From Thiobacillus sp. (GTDB taxonomy: Bacteria; Pseudomonadota; Gammaproteobacteria; Burkholderiales; Thiobacillaceae): a stretch of 64,000 nucleotides of DNA. This document shows positions 20,906 through 31,179 of this stretch, piece after piece; within the stretch, counting starts at the first letter, position 1, and each line of letters starts with the position of its first letter. Under the pieces are notes generated by a model. That model saw nothing but the letters and a program-made list of their open reading frames with translations. It had not been told where the DNA came from and did no database searches. Both the position numbers and the translations under genes were made by a program. Location: positions 1 to 64,000 of the forward strand of contig JANJWF010000092.1 in assembly GCA_024709685.1 (NCBI GenBank). Reading direction: 5' to 3'.

Positions 20906-21808
20906 CTACTTCCAGGATTCCTCGCTGGCGTTCTTTTCGACGCCCGCCACGGCACCCATGGTCGCCATGATGGCGTTGGGCAGGGACGAGATGCGCATGA
21001 ACTGCCCCATGCCCACATCCGGGAAGGCCAGGGCAATGCGGAAGCGGCCGTGAGGCGCGCTCACCTGGTTGTCCACGACATAAATCTCGTACGGCAGGCC
21101 GGCGATGCTTTCCTGCATATCGATTTTCTTGATCCATTCACCGTCGCTGTGCGCGCCGTCGTTCATCGCCACGCCGAACACCGCCAGCTTCTGGTTCGGC
21201 AGGACGACTTCGTAGACCTTGGTCGTCTTGCCCGCACCTTTGGCGAGATTGTCGCGCACCGCCTTCACCGCATCGGTAAAGCTGCCATACTCGGTCAGCT
21301 TGTTTTTCGACGAATCCAGACGCTCCATGCCGACCATGTAGCGGTAATTGGTCAGGCTGCTCGCCGACTCGTCGCCGCCAACGCCCTTGCCTGCCCCCAG
21401 CGTGGCCTGCAGACGGGCCTGCAGCGCCTTGACCGCTTCCTCCTTCTTGTCGAAGGATTTGCGAAAATACGCCCGGTACCAGTAATCCGGGTTGGTGTAC
21501 GCGATGTTGCCATTGGCCTTGACGCCCACGCGGATGGCCGCGCCCATCACGGCGTGCCCCCCCACCGAGCCCACTTCTTCGAGCATGGCATGGTCGGTGG
21601 CGATCACCACGCCGTAGCCCGCGAGGTCGGGCGGGAAATACTTGCCGATCACCTTGAAACCACCGGTTTTGAGTCTGGCCTCGACTGCCGCGGCCGCTGC
21701 CTGGACGGTACCGCCCGGCACCGCATCTCCCTGGATATAGGGAGATATTGCCCAGACACTTGCCGAAGACAGGAGCAGCGCCCCCGCTGAAATCCACCGC
21801 ACGATCAT
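20906..21808 (-). CDS. Exported protein of unknown function
   Basis: Signal peptide MIVRWISAGALLLSSASVWA, 300 aa, no catalytic motif recognised. Confidence 0.75.
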   Translation of the reverse strand: MIVRWISAGALLLSSASVWAISPYIQGDAVPGGTVQAAAAAVEARLKTGGFKVIGKYFPPDLAGYGVVIATDHAMLEEVGSVGGHAVMGAAIRVGVKANGNIAYTNPDYWYRAYFRKSFDKKEEAVKALQARLQATLGAGKGVGGDESASSLTNYRYMVGMERLDSSKNKLTEYGSFTDAVKAVRDNLAKGAGKTTKVYEVVLPNQKLAVFGVAMNDGAHSDGEWIKKIDMQESIAGLPYEIYVVDNQVSAPHGRFRIALAFPDVGMGQFMRISSLPNAIMATMGAVAGVEKNASEESWK

Positions 21809-21963
21809 GATTGTCTCCTTGAGTTTTTATGTAACCCGTTCGGCCGAATCTTTTTTCATACGGCCATTCGCGTGTGATGCTTTGGCTCAAACCTTGCACC
21901 GCCTGAGCTATAACGTCGCCCCCTGATTTAATCTTTAAGCACCAACAGAAATCAACCAGGGTG

Positions 21964-22146
21964 TCAAAGCGCCATCATCAGAAAATCGTCCTTGCGGGCG
22001 CCGCAATCCGGGCACGTCCAGTTGATCGGCACGTCTTCCCAGCGCGTGCCCGGCGGGATCCCGTCATCAGGCGCGCCGGCTTCCTCGCGGTAGATGTAGC
22101 CGCAGATCAGGCACATCCAGGTCTTGTATTTGGGGGCGTCAGGCAT
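21964..22146 (-). CDS. Rubredoxin
   Basis: MPDAPKYKTWMCLICGYIYREEAGAPDDGIPPGTRWEDVPINWTCPDCGARKDDFLMMAL; two CxxC knuckles. Confidence 0.95.
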   Translation of the reverse strand: MPDAPKYKTWMCLICGYIYREEAGAPDDGIPPGTRWEDVPINWTCPDCGARKDDFLMMAL

Positions 22147-22200
22147 GGGAAAGAGGGCGAATCGGCTAAAATCGGGAATTGATTTTAAGGCAGTGACGCC

Positions 22201-23043
22201 ATGCCCTCCATTTTTACCCCCAAACCGACGCCGCCGCTGGTGCTCAGCTTTGCCGCATCCGATCCGACCGGCGGTGCGGGCATCCAGGCCGACCTGCTGA
22301 CGCTCGCCAGCATGGGCTGCCACCCGCTGTCGGTGATCACCGCGATCACGGTACAGGACACCGCCCGGGTGGATGAGGTGCTGGCGATCGACGCCGAATG
22401 GGTGGCGGACCAGGCACGCATGCTGCTCGAGGACGTGCCGGTGGCCGCGTTCAAGCTCGGCATGATGGGCAGCCCCGAATCGATTGCGGTGATCGCGGAA
22501 ATCCTCGCCGACTACCCGGACATTCCGGTCATCCTCGACCCGGTGCTGGCATCCGGCCGCGGCGACGAGCTTGCCACCGACGACATGATCTCTGCCATGC
22601 GCGACCTGCTGATTCCGCAGACTACCGTGCTCACCCCCAACAGCCACGAGGCCCGGCGGCTGGCGCTGTTCGAGTCCGACGAGGAAGAACTCGACCTCGC
22701 TGCCTGCGCCAAGCACCTGACCGGCCTCGGTTGCGAGTACGTGCTGATCACCGGCACCCACGAAGCCACGCCACGCGTGCTGAACAGCCTGTACGACGTC
22801 GACGGCCACGTACAGACCGACGCCTGGGACCGCCTGCCCGGCAGCTATCACGGCTCCGGCTGCACCCTTGCCTCGGCCATCGCGGCCACCCTGGCCTACG
22901 GCCAGGACGTGCCGCAGGCCGTGCGCGACGCGCAGAATTTCACTTACGAGACACTCAAGGCGGCTTTCCGCCCCGGCATGGGCCAATACATCCCCGAGCG
23001 TTTCTTCTGGGCGCAGGATGCGCAAACCGAAGGCAATGCCTGA
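22201..23043 (+). CDS. thiD: Hydroxymethylpyrimidine/phosphomethylpyrimidine kinase
   Basis: PLVLSFAASDPTGGAGIQADLLTLASMGCHPLSVITAITVQDT; GSGCTLASAIAA. Confidence 0.93.
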   Translation: MPSIFTPKPTPPLVLSFAASDPTGGAGIQADLLTLASMGCHPLSVITAITVQDTARVDEVLAIDAEWVADQARMLLEDVPVAAFKLGMMGSPESIAVIAEILADYPDIPVILDPVLASGRGDELATDDMISAMRDLLIPQTTVLTPNSHEARRLALFESDEEELDLAACAKHLTGLGCEYVLITGTHEATPRVLNSLYDVDGHVQTDAWDRLPGSYHGSGCTLASAIAATLAYGQDVPQAVRDAQNFTYETLKAAFRPGMGQYIPERFFWAQDAQTEGNA

Positions 23044-23051
23044 TTTACGCC

Positions 23052-23687
23052 ATGCTTGAATTCCCGGGTGGCATCTATGCCATCACCCCTGAAATCGCCG
23101 ACACCGAGTGCTTGCTGGCGCAGGTCGAGGCCGTGCTCCTCGGCGGCGTGGCGGCCGTGCAATACCGAGACAAATCGGGCGACGTGGCCCGCCGCCACGA
23201 GCAGGCGAGCGAACTGGTCGCGCTGTGCCACCGCTTCGGCGTGCCGCTGATCGTCAACGACGACCTGCGCCTGGCCGACCTGTGCGATGCCGGCGGCGTC
23301 CACCTGGGACGCGACGACGGGGGCGTCAGGGAGGCGCGCATCATCCTCGGCCCCGGTAAATTCATCGGTGCCTCGTGCTACCAGAGCCTGGAACTTGCGC
23401 TGGCGGCGCAGTCGGCGGGTGCCGACTACGTCGCTTTCGGCAGCTTCTATCCCTCGCCGACCAAGCCTGCCGCCGGCCGCGCCGATGCCGAGCTGCTGCG
23501 TGCGGCGACCCGGGTCATCCGTGTCCCGATCGTGGCCATCGGCGGCATCACACCCGCCAACGCACCGCAGTTGCTGGATGCCGGCGCCGACAGCCTCGCG
23601 GTGCTTTCCGCACTGTTCGGCGCCCCCGACCTCCGCGCCAGCGCAGACGCGCTCAACCGGCTATTTGAAACCGAACCTGAAGAGTGA
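23052..23687 (+). CDS. thiE: Thiamine-phosphate synthase
   Basis: [13 protein letters not shown]...[14 protein letters not shown]...[24 protein letters not shown]...[14 protein letters not shown]...[12 protein letters not shown]. Confidence 0.93.
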   Translation: MLEFPGGIYAITPEIADTECLLAQVEAVLLGGVAAVQYRDKSGDVARRHEQASELVALCHRFGVPLIVNDDLRLADLCDAGGVHLGRDDGGVREARIILGPGKFIGASCYQSLELALAAQSAGADYVAFGSFYPSPTKPAAGRADAELLRAATRVIRVPIVAIGGITPANAPQLLDAGADSLAVLSALFGAPDLRASADALNRLFETEPEE

Positions 23688-23694
23688 CCCGAAC

Positions 23695-24972
23695 ATGAGC
23701 CGCAACCAAGAGCTTTTCGAACAATCGCAGAAGGTCATCCCCGGCGGGGTGAATTCGCCAGTGCGCGCCTTCCGGAGCGTCGGCGGCACGCCGGTGTTCT
23801 TCAGCCGCGCCAAGGGATCGCGTGTGTGGGACGCCGACGGCCGCGAATACATCGACTACGTCGGCTCGTGGGGGCCGGCGATTCTCGGCCACGCCCATCC
23901 GGGCACGGTGAAGGCGGTGCAGGACGCCGCCGCCAACGGCCTGTCGTTCGGCGCCCCGTCCGAGGCCGAACTGACCATCGCGCGCCGCATCATCGAACTC
24001 GTGCCGAGCATCGAGAAGGTGCGGCTGGTGTCGTCCGGAACCGAGGCGACGATGAGCGCGATCCGCCTGGCGCGCGGTTTTACCGGCCGCAGCAAGTTCA
24101 TCAAGTTCGAAGGCTGCTACCACGGCCACGCCGACTTCCTCCTGGTGAAGGCGGGCTCTGGCGCGCTCACCTTCGGCAACCCGACCTCGGCCGGCGTGCC
24201 GCCCGAAGTCGCGGCGCAGACCGTCGTGCTCGACTACAACGACGTCGCCGGGCTCGAGCGCACCTTTGCGGAGATCGGCAATGAAATCGCCTGCATCATC
24301 GTCGAGCCTTTCGCCGGCAACATGAACCTGGTCAAGCCGACCGCCGAATTCATGCGCGCGATGCGCCGCCTTTGCGACCAGCACGGCGCCCTGTTGATCT
24401 TCGACGAGGTGATGACCGGCTTCCGCGTCGACCTCGGCGGCGCGCAGAAGCTGCTCGGCATCAAGCCGGATCTGACCACGCTCGGCAAGGTGATCGGCGG
24501 CGGCATGCCGGTCGGCGCCTTCGGCGGCCGCGCCGACGTAATGGACGCGCTGGCGCCGGTCGGGCCGGTGTATCAGGCGGGCACGCTGTCGGGCAACCCG
24601 GTGGCGGTCGCGGCCGGCCTCGCCACGCTGGCCGCGATTTCAGAACCGGGCTTCCACGCGAACCTTGCCGCCCGCACCGAAAAACTGGTGAAAGGTTTGA
24701 CCGCCGCCGCTGCCCAAGCGAACGTGACCTTTTGCGCCGACTCGATCGGCGGCATGTTCGGCCTGTACTTCGCGCCCAAGCCGCCGGCGAGCTTTGCCGA
24801 GGTGATGCAGTGCGACAAGGAGAAATTCAACCGATTTTTCCATGCCATGCTCGACCGCGGCTTCTACTTCGCACCGTCGGCGTTCGAGGCGGGCTTCGTC
24901 TCTGCCGCGCACTCTGACGCCGATATCGACGCCACCGTCGCCGCCGCGCGCGAGGTGTTCAAGGCCCTATGA
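23695..24972 (+). CDS. hemL: Glutamate-1-semialdehyde 2,1-aminomutase
   Basis: [35 protein letters not shown]...[23 protein letters not shown]...[12 protein letters not shown]. Confidence 0.96.
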   Translation: MSRNQELFEQSQKVIPGGVNSPVRAFRSVGGTPVFFSRAKGSRVWDADGREYIDYVGSWGPAILGHAHPGTVKAVQDAAANGLSFGAPSEAELTIARRIIELVPSIEKVRLVSSGTEATMSAIRLARGFTGRSKFIKFEGCYHGHADFLLVKAGSGALTFGNPTSAGVPPEVAAQTVVLDYNDVAGLERTFAEIGNEIACIIVEPFAGNMNLVKPTAEFMRAMRRLCDQHGALLIFDEVMTGFRVDLGGAQKLLGIKPDLTTLGKVIGGGMPVGAFGGRADVMDALAPVGPVYQAGTLSGNPVAVAAGLATLAAISEPGFHANLAARTEKLVKGLTAAAAQANVTFCADSIGGMFGLYFAPKPPASFAEVMQCDKEKFNRFFHAMLDRGFYFAPSAFEAGFVSAAHSDADIDATVAAAREVFKAL

Positions 24973-26036
24973 ACGACGAGTTGTCCCCCGAGGACGAACT
25001 GCGCCTCAACGTCCTGTTCAATACCGAACTCAAGGCGGTTCGCATCGACGAATCGACCATGACGCTGTGGGCGCTGACGCCGCGGGGCGAGGCAAGCGTG
25101 CCGCTGAAACCCACCGAGCGCGCCGACCGCTACCTGAAACGGGTACGGGAACAATTATCGGGGCACGCCCTGGGCTCGCCCGGCGGCTACCCGGTACACC
25201 TCACGCGCTGGACACGGCAGTCCCAGTCGGGCCTCTCGGTCCAGCATCTGGCGCAGCTCTTATTGATTGCGGAGGAAGAGGCTGTGGTCGCGGTGGTGCA
25301 TTCCCCCGCGCTCACCGAAGAGCTGGCACGCTACGCTTGGTGGTGCATGCCGACCATCGAGAACGCCCGCCTGATGCTGATGCGCGACGTGGTCTGCCGA
25401 AGCACCATCGGGCGCATGCTGGCGGAGTATTTGATCGAGAACCTGGCTTTCCTGCACGAGGACGATGTCGGGATTCTCGATACCGTGGCCGTGATGCTGT
25501 ACTCCGGCGTGCTGAGCGACGCCGAGCGGCTGGCGATCTGGAGACGCGGCGGCAGCCGCAATTCGTATTACGTCGCCTTCCTCGAACTGCAGTCCGACAA
25601 TCTTCCCGGCCCGCGCGCCGCGCGCACCGACCACCCGAGCGTGCCGCAACTCGCTGGCAATCCCTACAGCACCATGCTGGACAAGGCGCTGTCCGGACAG
25701 GGGCAGACCTTCCTCGCCACCACCGGCCTCGTCCTCGAACGCCCCGAAATCCAGGAAGTGGTGAACCACACCCTGAGCGCGCTGGCCAACTGGTGCGCGC
25801 CGCTGCGTCAGCTGGATGAGGCCACGCGCAGTGCCGCCCGCGCGGCACTGCTCGCCGCCGCGCCCCAATTCGAATCCGAGTGTGATGCACTCGACGCTTT
25901 GGCGGCAGCGGATGCCGACAGCGTACGGCCGATCTTCCTCAAGACGACCGCGATCGGCTCGCTGATGCGGCGCAAGATCCAGCCTGTCGTCACACCACTG
26001 CTCGACGCCATTGCGGCGCTACGGCGCCAGCCCTAG
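24969..26036 (+). CDS. Putative sulfur-metabolism protein, DsrS-like
   Basis: [48 protein letters not shown]...[29 protein letters not shown]...[24 protein letters not shown]; recalled similarity to DsrS of sulfur oxidisers, not verified by search. Overlaps the hemL stop. Confidence 0.55.
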   Translation: MNDELSPEDELRLNVLFNTELKAVRIDESTMTLWALTPRGEASVPLKPTERADRYLKRVREQLSGHALGSPGGYPVHLTRWTRQSQSGLSVQHLAQLLLIAEEEAVVAVVHSPALTEELARYAWWCMPTIENARLMLMRDVVCRSTIGRMLAEYLIENLAFLHEDDVGILDTVAVMLYSGVLSDAERLAIWRRGGSRNSYYVAFLELQSDNLPGPRAARTDHPSVPQLAGNPYSTMLDKALSGQGQTFLATTGLVLERPEIQEVVNHTLSALANWCAPLRQLDEATRSAARAALLAAAPQFESECDALDALAAADADSVRPIFLKTTAIGSLMRRKIQPVVTPLLDAIAALRRQP

Positions 26037-28313
26037 CGACTGCTTCCCCAACGCGGCGTCGATGCTGGCGAGGAACTTGTCGGACTTCTCGAAGCCGATC
26101 ACCCTGAAATCCGACTGCGCGCCGTCGGCATTCCAGAAAATCAGCCCGGGCGGCCCGAACAGGTTGAAGCGCTTGAGCAGCGCCTTGTCGGCATCGCTGT
26201 TGGCGGTCACGTCGGCCTTGAGCAGCACCACGTTCGCCAGTCGCGCCTGGACCCTCGCATCGTTGAAGGTGAAGCGCTCCATTTCCTTGCAGGATACGCA
26301 CCAGTCGGCGTAGAAGTCCAGCATCACCGCGCGACCGTCTGCCTTGGCCGCGGCGAGGCGCGCGTCGAGTTCGGCGACGTCCTTCACCTTCTCGAATGCG
26401 AGGCCCTTCTGCTCGGCGGCCATCGCGCCGCCGCCGCCGACACCACCCTTGAAAACATCGAGCGGCTGCAGGAGGTCGCGGCTGCCCGCCAGCATGCCCA
26501 GGATGAGCGACAGCCCGCCGATCAGCAGCACCACGCCGAGCCCCTTCCACAGCCGCGCCCAGCCGGTCGCATGCGCCGGCAGCGGGTCGAGCGCATGCAG
26601 GTAGATCGCGGCGCCGACCAGCAGCAGCGCCCACAGCAGCATGTTGACCCAGGCTGGGATGACCGGCGAGATGAGATAGATGGCAATCGCCAGCATCAAC
26701 ACACCGAAGAAATACTTCACCGCGTTCATCCAGCCACCGGCGCGCGGCAGCAGCGCGCCGGCCGACACCCCGACGAGCAGCAGCGGGACCCCCATGCCGA
26801 GCGCCAGCACGAATAGTGCGATCCCGCCAAGGGCGGTGTTGCCGGTCTGCGCGATGAAGACGAGCGCGGCGGCCAGCGGCGGCGCGACGCAGGGGCCGAC
26901 GATGACGGCGGAGAGCGCCCCCATGACGAATACGCCGAGAAAGTTGCCGCCCTGCATCCGGTTGGACGCGACGGTGAACTTGCTCTGGACGAAGCTCGGC
27001 AACTGGATCTCGAAGAAGCCGAACATCGACAGCGCCAGCAGCACGAAGATGCCGGCGCCGATGCCGAGCGCCCACGGATTCTGCAGCGCGTTCGACAAGA
27101 GCGTGCCGGAGAGCGCCGCCGCCACCCCGGCCAGTGCATAGGTGATCGCCATGCCCAGCACGTAGGCGAGCGACAGCATGAATCCGCTGGTCTTCGTGAG
27201 CTCCTTTTTCTGGCCGGCGATGATGCCCGACAGGATCGGAATCATCGGGAACACGCAGGGGGTGAGCGCCAGCAGCAGGCCGAAGCCGAAGAAGGTGACG
27301 ATCATGGCCCAGAAGCTGCCGCCCTTCAGCACGCGCTCGATCCTCGAGGTGTCGGATTCGCTGGCGGCTTCGACCGGTGCTGCGGATATCGCGCTCATGG
27401 CCGCGGCGCCTCCCGTCGTGGCCAGGGTGAAATCGCGCCTGATCGGCGGATAGCAGATGCCGACCGCCTCGTTGCAGCCCTGCCAGGCCGCTTCCAGCAC
27501 CAGCTTTTCATCGGCGGCGAGTGCACGGGACAGGGTCACGGCAGCGGAAAAGTCCTGGTGATACACCTCGGTGCGGCCGAAGGTGGGGTCGTCCTTGACG
27601 TCCCCCGCCGGCGTGTCGGCCTTCGCCACCTTGACGTCGGCCGGGGATTTCACGACGAAGGCGAGCTTGTCCCGGTACATGTAGGTGTCGGCGGTCAGCG
27701 TGTAATCGAGCTTGACGCGCTGCGGGTCGGGCATGGTGGCGGCAACGAGGAAAGCCTCGTCCGGTGGCAGAACCTTCGGCATGCCCCGGTCGCCTGCCAG
27801 GCTGCGCAGGCCATCCAGCGCGGCCGCCGCAGGAGAAGCGGCCATGGCCGGCGCCGCCACGGCTGCCACGGTCAGCGCAGGCAGTTTGACGGTCTCGCTG
27901 AGGGTCTGCGGCGTGTAGCACAGTCCGGCGTCGGCGCAGCCCTGCGAGGTCGCTTTCAGGGTGACCGTCGCAGCGCCCGCGGCGCGCTCGATCGGCAGCG
28001 TGATGCGTACGTCCTTGCGGAAGGTTTCGACCTTGCCGAAGAATTCGTCCTCCTTCAGCTTGCCTGCGGGCAGCTGCGGTGCGCCGAGCACGGCCCCGTC
28101 AAGCTCGAACTTGAACTTGTTGCGGTACATGTAGTAGCCGTCTGCAATCTGCCAGCGTGCTTCCAGCGTATTGGCGTCGAGCGCGCGTGCCGTGAACTTG
28201 AACGCCACTTCGGGGTCAAGGAATTCTTCGGCGTGGGCTACTGGAAAATGTATAAGCGCACCCCAAAGTACGAAAAATGCAGCGAGGGGGCGAATCCACT
28301 TCGTTCTAATCAT
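26019..28313 (-). CDS. dsbD: Thiol:disulfide interchange protein DsbD with duplicated N-terminal alpha domain
   Basis: Signal peptide; two DsbD-alpha-like domains; TM domain (LALTPCVFPMIPILSGII...GPCVAPPLAAALVF); C-terminal thioredoxin domain (DFYADWCVSCKEMERFTF). Confidence 0.93.
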   Translation of the reverse strand: MIRTKWIRPLAAFFVLWGALIHFPVAHAEEFLDPEVAFKFTARALDANTLEARWQIADGYYMYRNKFKFELDGAVLGAPQLPAGKLKEDEFFGKVETFRKDVRITLPIERAAGAATVTLKATSQGCADAGLCYTPQTLSETVKLPALTVAAVAAPAMAASPAAAALDGLRSLAGDRGMPKVLPPDEAFLVAATMPDPQRVKLDYTLTADTYMYRDKLAFVVKSPADVKVAKADTPAGDVKDDPTFGRTEVYHQDFSAAVTLSRALAADEKLVLEAAWQGCNEAVGICYPPIRRDFTLATTGGAAAMSAISAAPVEAASESDTSRIERVLKGGSFWAMIVTFFGFGLLLALTPCVFPMIPILSGIIAGQKKELTKTSGFMLSLAYVLGMAITYALAGVAAALSGTLLSNALQNPWALGIGAGIFVLLALSMFGFFEIQLPSFVQSKFTVASNRMQGGNFLGVFVMGALSAVIVGPCVAPPLAAALVFIAQTGNTALGGIALFVLALGMGVPLLLVGVSAGALLPRAGGWMNAVKYFFGVLMLAIAIYLISPVIPAWVNMLLWALLLVGAAIYLHALDPLPAHATGWARLWKGLGVVLLIGGLSLILGMLAGSRDLLQPLDVFKGGVGGGGAMAAEQKGLAFEKVKDVAELDARLAAAKADGRAVMLDFYADWCVSCKEMERFTFNDARVQARLANVVLLKADVTANSDADKALLKRFNLFGPPGLIFWNADGAQSDFRVIGFEKSDKFLASIDAALGKQSLGLAP

Positions 28314-28629
28314 GTTTTTCGGTCTCCTTGACCAGCCAATCGAGATAGGCGGGCAATCCATGCGTTATCGGTGTTGCGATCAGTTCAGGCACGTCGTAAG
28401 GGTGGAGCGCGCGGACAATGACCTCCACCCGCGCATAATTCGCGGCGGTCGTCTTGATCAGCAGCGGGATTTCGTCCACCGCCTCCACCGCGCCCTGCCA
28501 CCGGTAGATGGAGCGGCACGCCGCCAAAACGTTCACGCACGCCGCCGCGTGGCCTTCGATCAGGGCATGCGCCAGTTTTTCAGCGGTGTCCTGATCAGGC
28601 ACAGTCGTCAAGATTAACAAAGGTTCCAT
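28306..28629 (-). CDS. cutA: Divalent cation tolerance protein CutA
   Basis: ILTTVPDQDTAEKLAHALIEGHAAACVNVLAACRSIYRWQGAVEAVDEIPLLIKTT...HPYDVPELIATPI. Confidence 0.94.
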   Translation of the reverse strand: MEPLLILTTVPDQDTAEKLAHALIEGHAAACVNVLAACRSIYRWQGAVEAVDEIPLLIKTTAANYARVEVIVRALHPYDVPELIATPITHGLPAYLDWLVKETEKHD

Positions 28630-28632
28630 GTC

Positions 28633-29127
28633 ATGCGCTTTGGTTGGATCGTACCTATTTTGCTGTCATTCCCCGTGCTGGAAGCCATCGGCATATTCTG
28701 GATGGCCGATGCCATCGGCGGCTGGGTGCTGCTGTGGCTGCTGCTCGACGTCGTCGCGGGCATTGCCCTCATCCGCGTCGAGCGCATCGCCTGGGGCGCC
28801 CGCCTGATGTTCTCCCTGCAATCGGGCACGCATCCACTGGCCTCGCTGCTGGCCAGCGGGCGTATTCTCCTCGCCGGCGGCCTGCTCGTCTTCCCCGGTT
28901 TCATCAGCGATCTCATGGCTGTGGCGCTGCTGCTGACTCCGGGCACCTGGGCGGGGCGCAGGCGAGACCCGCTGCGCCCCGCCAATGACGAGGCGCCCTC
29001 TCCCCAACCTCCGTGGGGAGAGTACCCTGAAGGGTATAAACACGCTGAAGGGCATAAAGGAGCGAACACCACGCCCAAAACGATTGACGGCGAATTCAGA
29101 CGCGAGTCCGACGATCCGTCGCGCTAG
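28633..29127 (+). CDS. fxsA: FxsA-family membrane protein
   Basis: VLEAIGIFWMADAIGGWVLLWLLLDVVAGIALIRVE...GGLLVFPGFISDLMAVALLLTP. Confidence 0.85.
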   Translation: MRFGWIVPILLSFPVLEAIGIFWMADAIGGWVLLWLLLDVVAGIALIRVERIAWGARLMFSLQSGTHPLASLLASGRILLAGGLLVFPGFISDLMAVALLLTPGTWAGRRRDPLRPANDEAPSPQPPWGEYPEGYKHAEGHKGANTTPKTIDGEFRRESDDPSR

Positions 29128-29136
29128 CCGTGCGAA

Positions 29137-30039
29137 TCACAACAGCCTCATCTGCCCGCGGTTGTGCCCTTCAGGGCGCGCCTGCCTGAGCTCGCCCAGC
29201 AGATCGTCCGACGTCGGATAGCGGTATTTCAGCCGCAGTTCACGCGTGGTGCGTGCATTCGACAACCGGCGCGACTCGCGCAAAAACGACAGCAGGGCCT
29301 CAGACAGCACCTGCTCCGCCTCGGCACGATTGACGCGGGGCGGCCGCGGCAGACCGAAGGCATCGGCGCAGTTGTCGAACCAGTCGCCCATTTTCAGCGG
29401 ATGCGCATCCACTGCGTGGTAGATGCGTTGCGAACGCCCGCGGAACAGCGCCGCCCACGCCAGGCGCGCGAGGTCGTCGGCATGGATGTGGTTGGTGTAG
29501 CTGTCGTCCTGGGAAACCAGCGCAGCCGTGCCGCGCCTGATGCGTTCGAGCGGCAGGCGGTCTGCGGCATAAATGCCGGGCGCACGCAGGATGCTCACCT
29601 GCACCCGCAATGCCGCGCCCCAGCGTCGCAACTGGCGCTCGGCGTCGATCCGCCGCACCGCGCGGTCGTTTACCGGCGCCACCGGGCGCGTTTCGCTCAC
29701 CCAGTTGCCGCCGCAGTCGCCATATACCCCGCTGGTGCTGATGTAGACCAGCGCGCCGGGCTTGTGCCGCCCGAGCGCGTGCAGCAAATGGGTGGTGCGG
29801 GGGTCGGTTTTACCGGCGTTGGGCGGCGGGGCAAAATGGAACACACCATCGACGCGCGGCAGGCGCTTCAGCGTCGCCGGCGCGTCGAGGTCGCCGACGT
29901 AGGGTGTCACACCAAGATCGCGCAGTTCGGCGGCGCGCTCGGGACGGCGGATCATGCCGATGAATTCGGCCTGTCCGGCATACCTCCTCACCAGCCGTTC
30001 GGCAACGTCGCCAAACCCGACAATCAAGACTTTTTTCAT
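29137..30039 (-). CDS. NAD(P)-dependent epimerase/dehydratase family protein (extended SDR)
   Basis: MKKVLIVGFGDVAERLVRRY...VYISTSGVYGDCGGNWVSETRPVAP; start at ATG 30039. Confidence 0.82.
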   Translation of the reverse strand: MKKVLIVGFGDVAERLVRRYAGQAEFIGMIRRPERAAELRDLGVTPYVGDLDAPATLKRLPRVDGVFHFAPPPNAGKTDPRTTHLLHALGRHKPGALVYISTSGVYGDCGGNWVSETRPVAPVNDRAVRRIDAERQLRRWGAALRVQVSILRAPGIYAADRLPLERIRRGTAALVSQDDSYTNHIHADDLARLAWAALFRGRSQRIYHAVDAHPLKMGDWFDNCADAFGLPRPPRVNRAEAEQVLSEALLSFLRESRRLSNARTTRELRLKYRYPTSDDLLGELRQARPEGHNRGQMRLL

Positions 30040-30140
30040 TGCACCTGCCTGATCCCCAAAGCCTGTAACCCTGCGCCCGCCAGGGTGTAAACACCATCCA
30101 GTCGGGCGATAATCCAGCCAACGCATTTTAAGCCTACATC

Positions 30141-31178
30141 ATGTCGTACCAGGTCACCCTTGAGCCCAGCGGGCACCAGTTCATCGTCGAGGACGACGAA
30201 ACCATCCTCGAAGCGGCCCTGCGCGAGGGATTCGCCCTCCCCTACGGCTGCCGCAATGGCGCCTGTGGCACCTGCAAGGGCAAGGTCCTCGCCGGCGACG
30301 TCGATCATGGCGCGCATTCACCCAACGCGCTGAAGGACGCGGAAAAGACGCGGGGCTTGGCGCTGTTCTGCCGAGCCAAGCCCCTCTCCGACCTGACCAT
30401 CGAAGCCAGGGAAATCGGCGCTGCGCGAGACATCGTGGTGAAGACCTTGCCGTGCCGGGTGGAAAGACTGGAGAAGCGCACGGACGACGTCATGGTGATG
30501 AAGATCAAGCTGCCCGCCAGCGAGCGCCTGCAATTCCTCGCCGGACAGTACATCGATATTCTGTTGAAGGATGGCCGTGCACGCAGCTATTCGCTCGCCA
30601 ACCCGCCGCACGACGACGCACTGCTGGAACTGCACATCCGCCACGTCCAGGGCGGCCTGTTCTCCAGTCATGTGTTTTCCACGCTGAAGGAACGCGACAT
30701 CCTGCGTCTGAAAGGCCCCCTCGGCAGCTTTTTTATCCGCGAGGACTCCGACAAGCCGATGATCTTCGTCGCCGGCGGCACCGGCTTCGCTCCGGCGAAG
30801 GCGATGCTGGAGCATGCCTTCGCGGCGCGCATGGATCGCGAAATGGTGCTGTACTGGGGGGTGCGCGCGCTGAAGGACCTGTACATGGCCGAGCTGGCGC
30901 TGCAGTGGCAGGCCGAGCATCCGAATTTCAGTTTCGTTCCGGTGTTGTCCAATCCGCAACCGGACGACCGCTGGCAGGGCCGTACCGGCCTGGTGCACGA
31001 GGCGGTGCTGGCGGATTTTTCCGATCTGTCGGGCTACCAGGTTTATGTCTGCGGCGCGCCGGCCATGGTCGATAGCGCGCGCGCGAGCTTCGTGGCGACC
31101 CGCAAGCTGCCCGAGGACGAGTTCTTCGCCGATTCCTTCGTCTACGCGGCGGACGCCGAGGCCGCACCCGCCGCCTGA
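30141..31178 (+). CDS. 2Fe-2S ferredoxin-type FAD/NAD reductase (CDP-6-deoxy-delta-3,4-glucoseen reductase-like)
   Basis: PYGCRNGACGTCKGKVLAGDVDH...ALFCRAKP 2Fe-2S site; RSYSLANPP flavin site; FVAGGTGFAPAKAMLEH NAD site. Confidence 0.85.
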   Translation: MSYQVTLEPSGHQFIVEDDETILEAALREGFALPYGCRNGACGTCKGKVLAGDVDHGAHSPNALKDAEKTRGLALFCRAKPLSDLTIEAREIGAARDIVVKTLPCRVERLEKRTDDVMVMKIKLPASERLQFLAGQYIDILLKDGRARSYSLANPPHDDALLELHIRHVQGGLFSSHVFSTLKERDILRLKGPLGSFFIREDSDKPMIFVAGGTGFAPAKAMLEHAFAARMDREMVLYWGVRALKDLYMAELALQWQAEHPNFSFVPVLSNPQPDDRWQGRTGLVHEAVLADFSDLSGYQVYVCGAPAMVDSARASFVATRKLPEDEFFADSFVYAADAEAAPAA

Positions 31179-31179
31179 A

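Noticed and set aside
29025-29065. taccctgaagggtataaacacgctgaagggcataaagg duplicated segment at the fxsA 3' end
   Set aside because: Short imperfect repeat (PEGYKHAEGHKGA) in a non-conserved C-terminal tail; likely a local duplication of little consequence.
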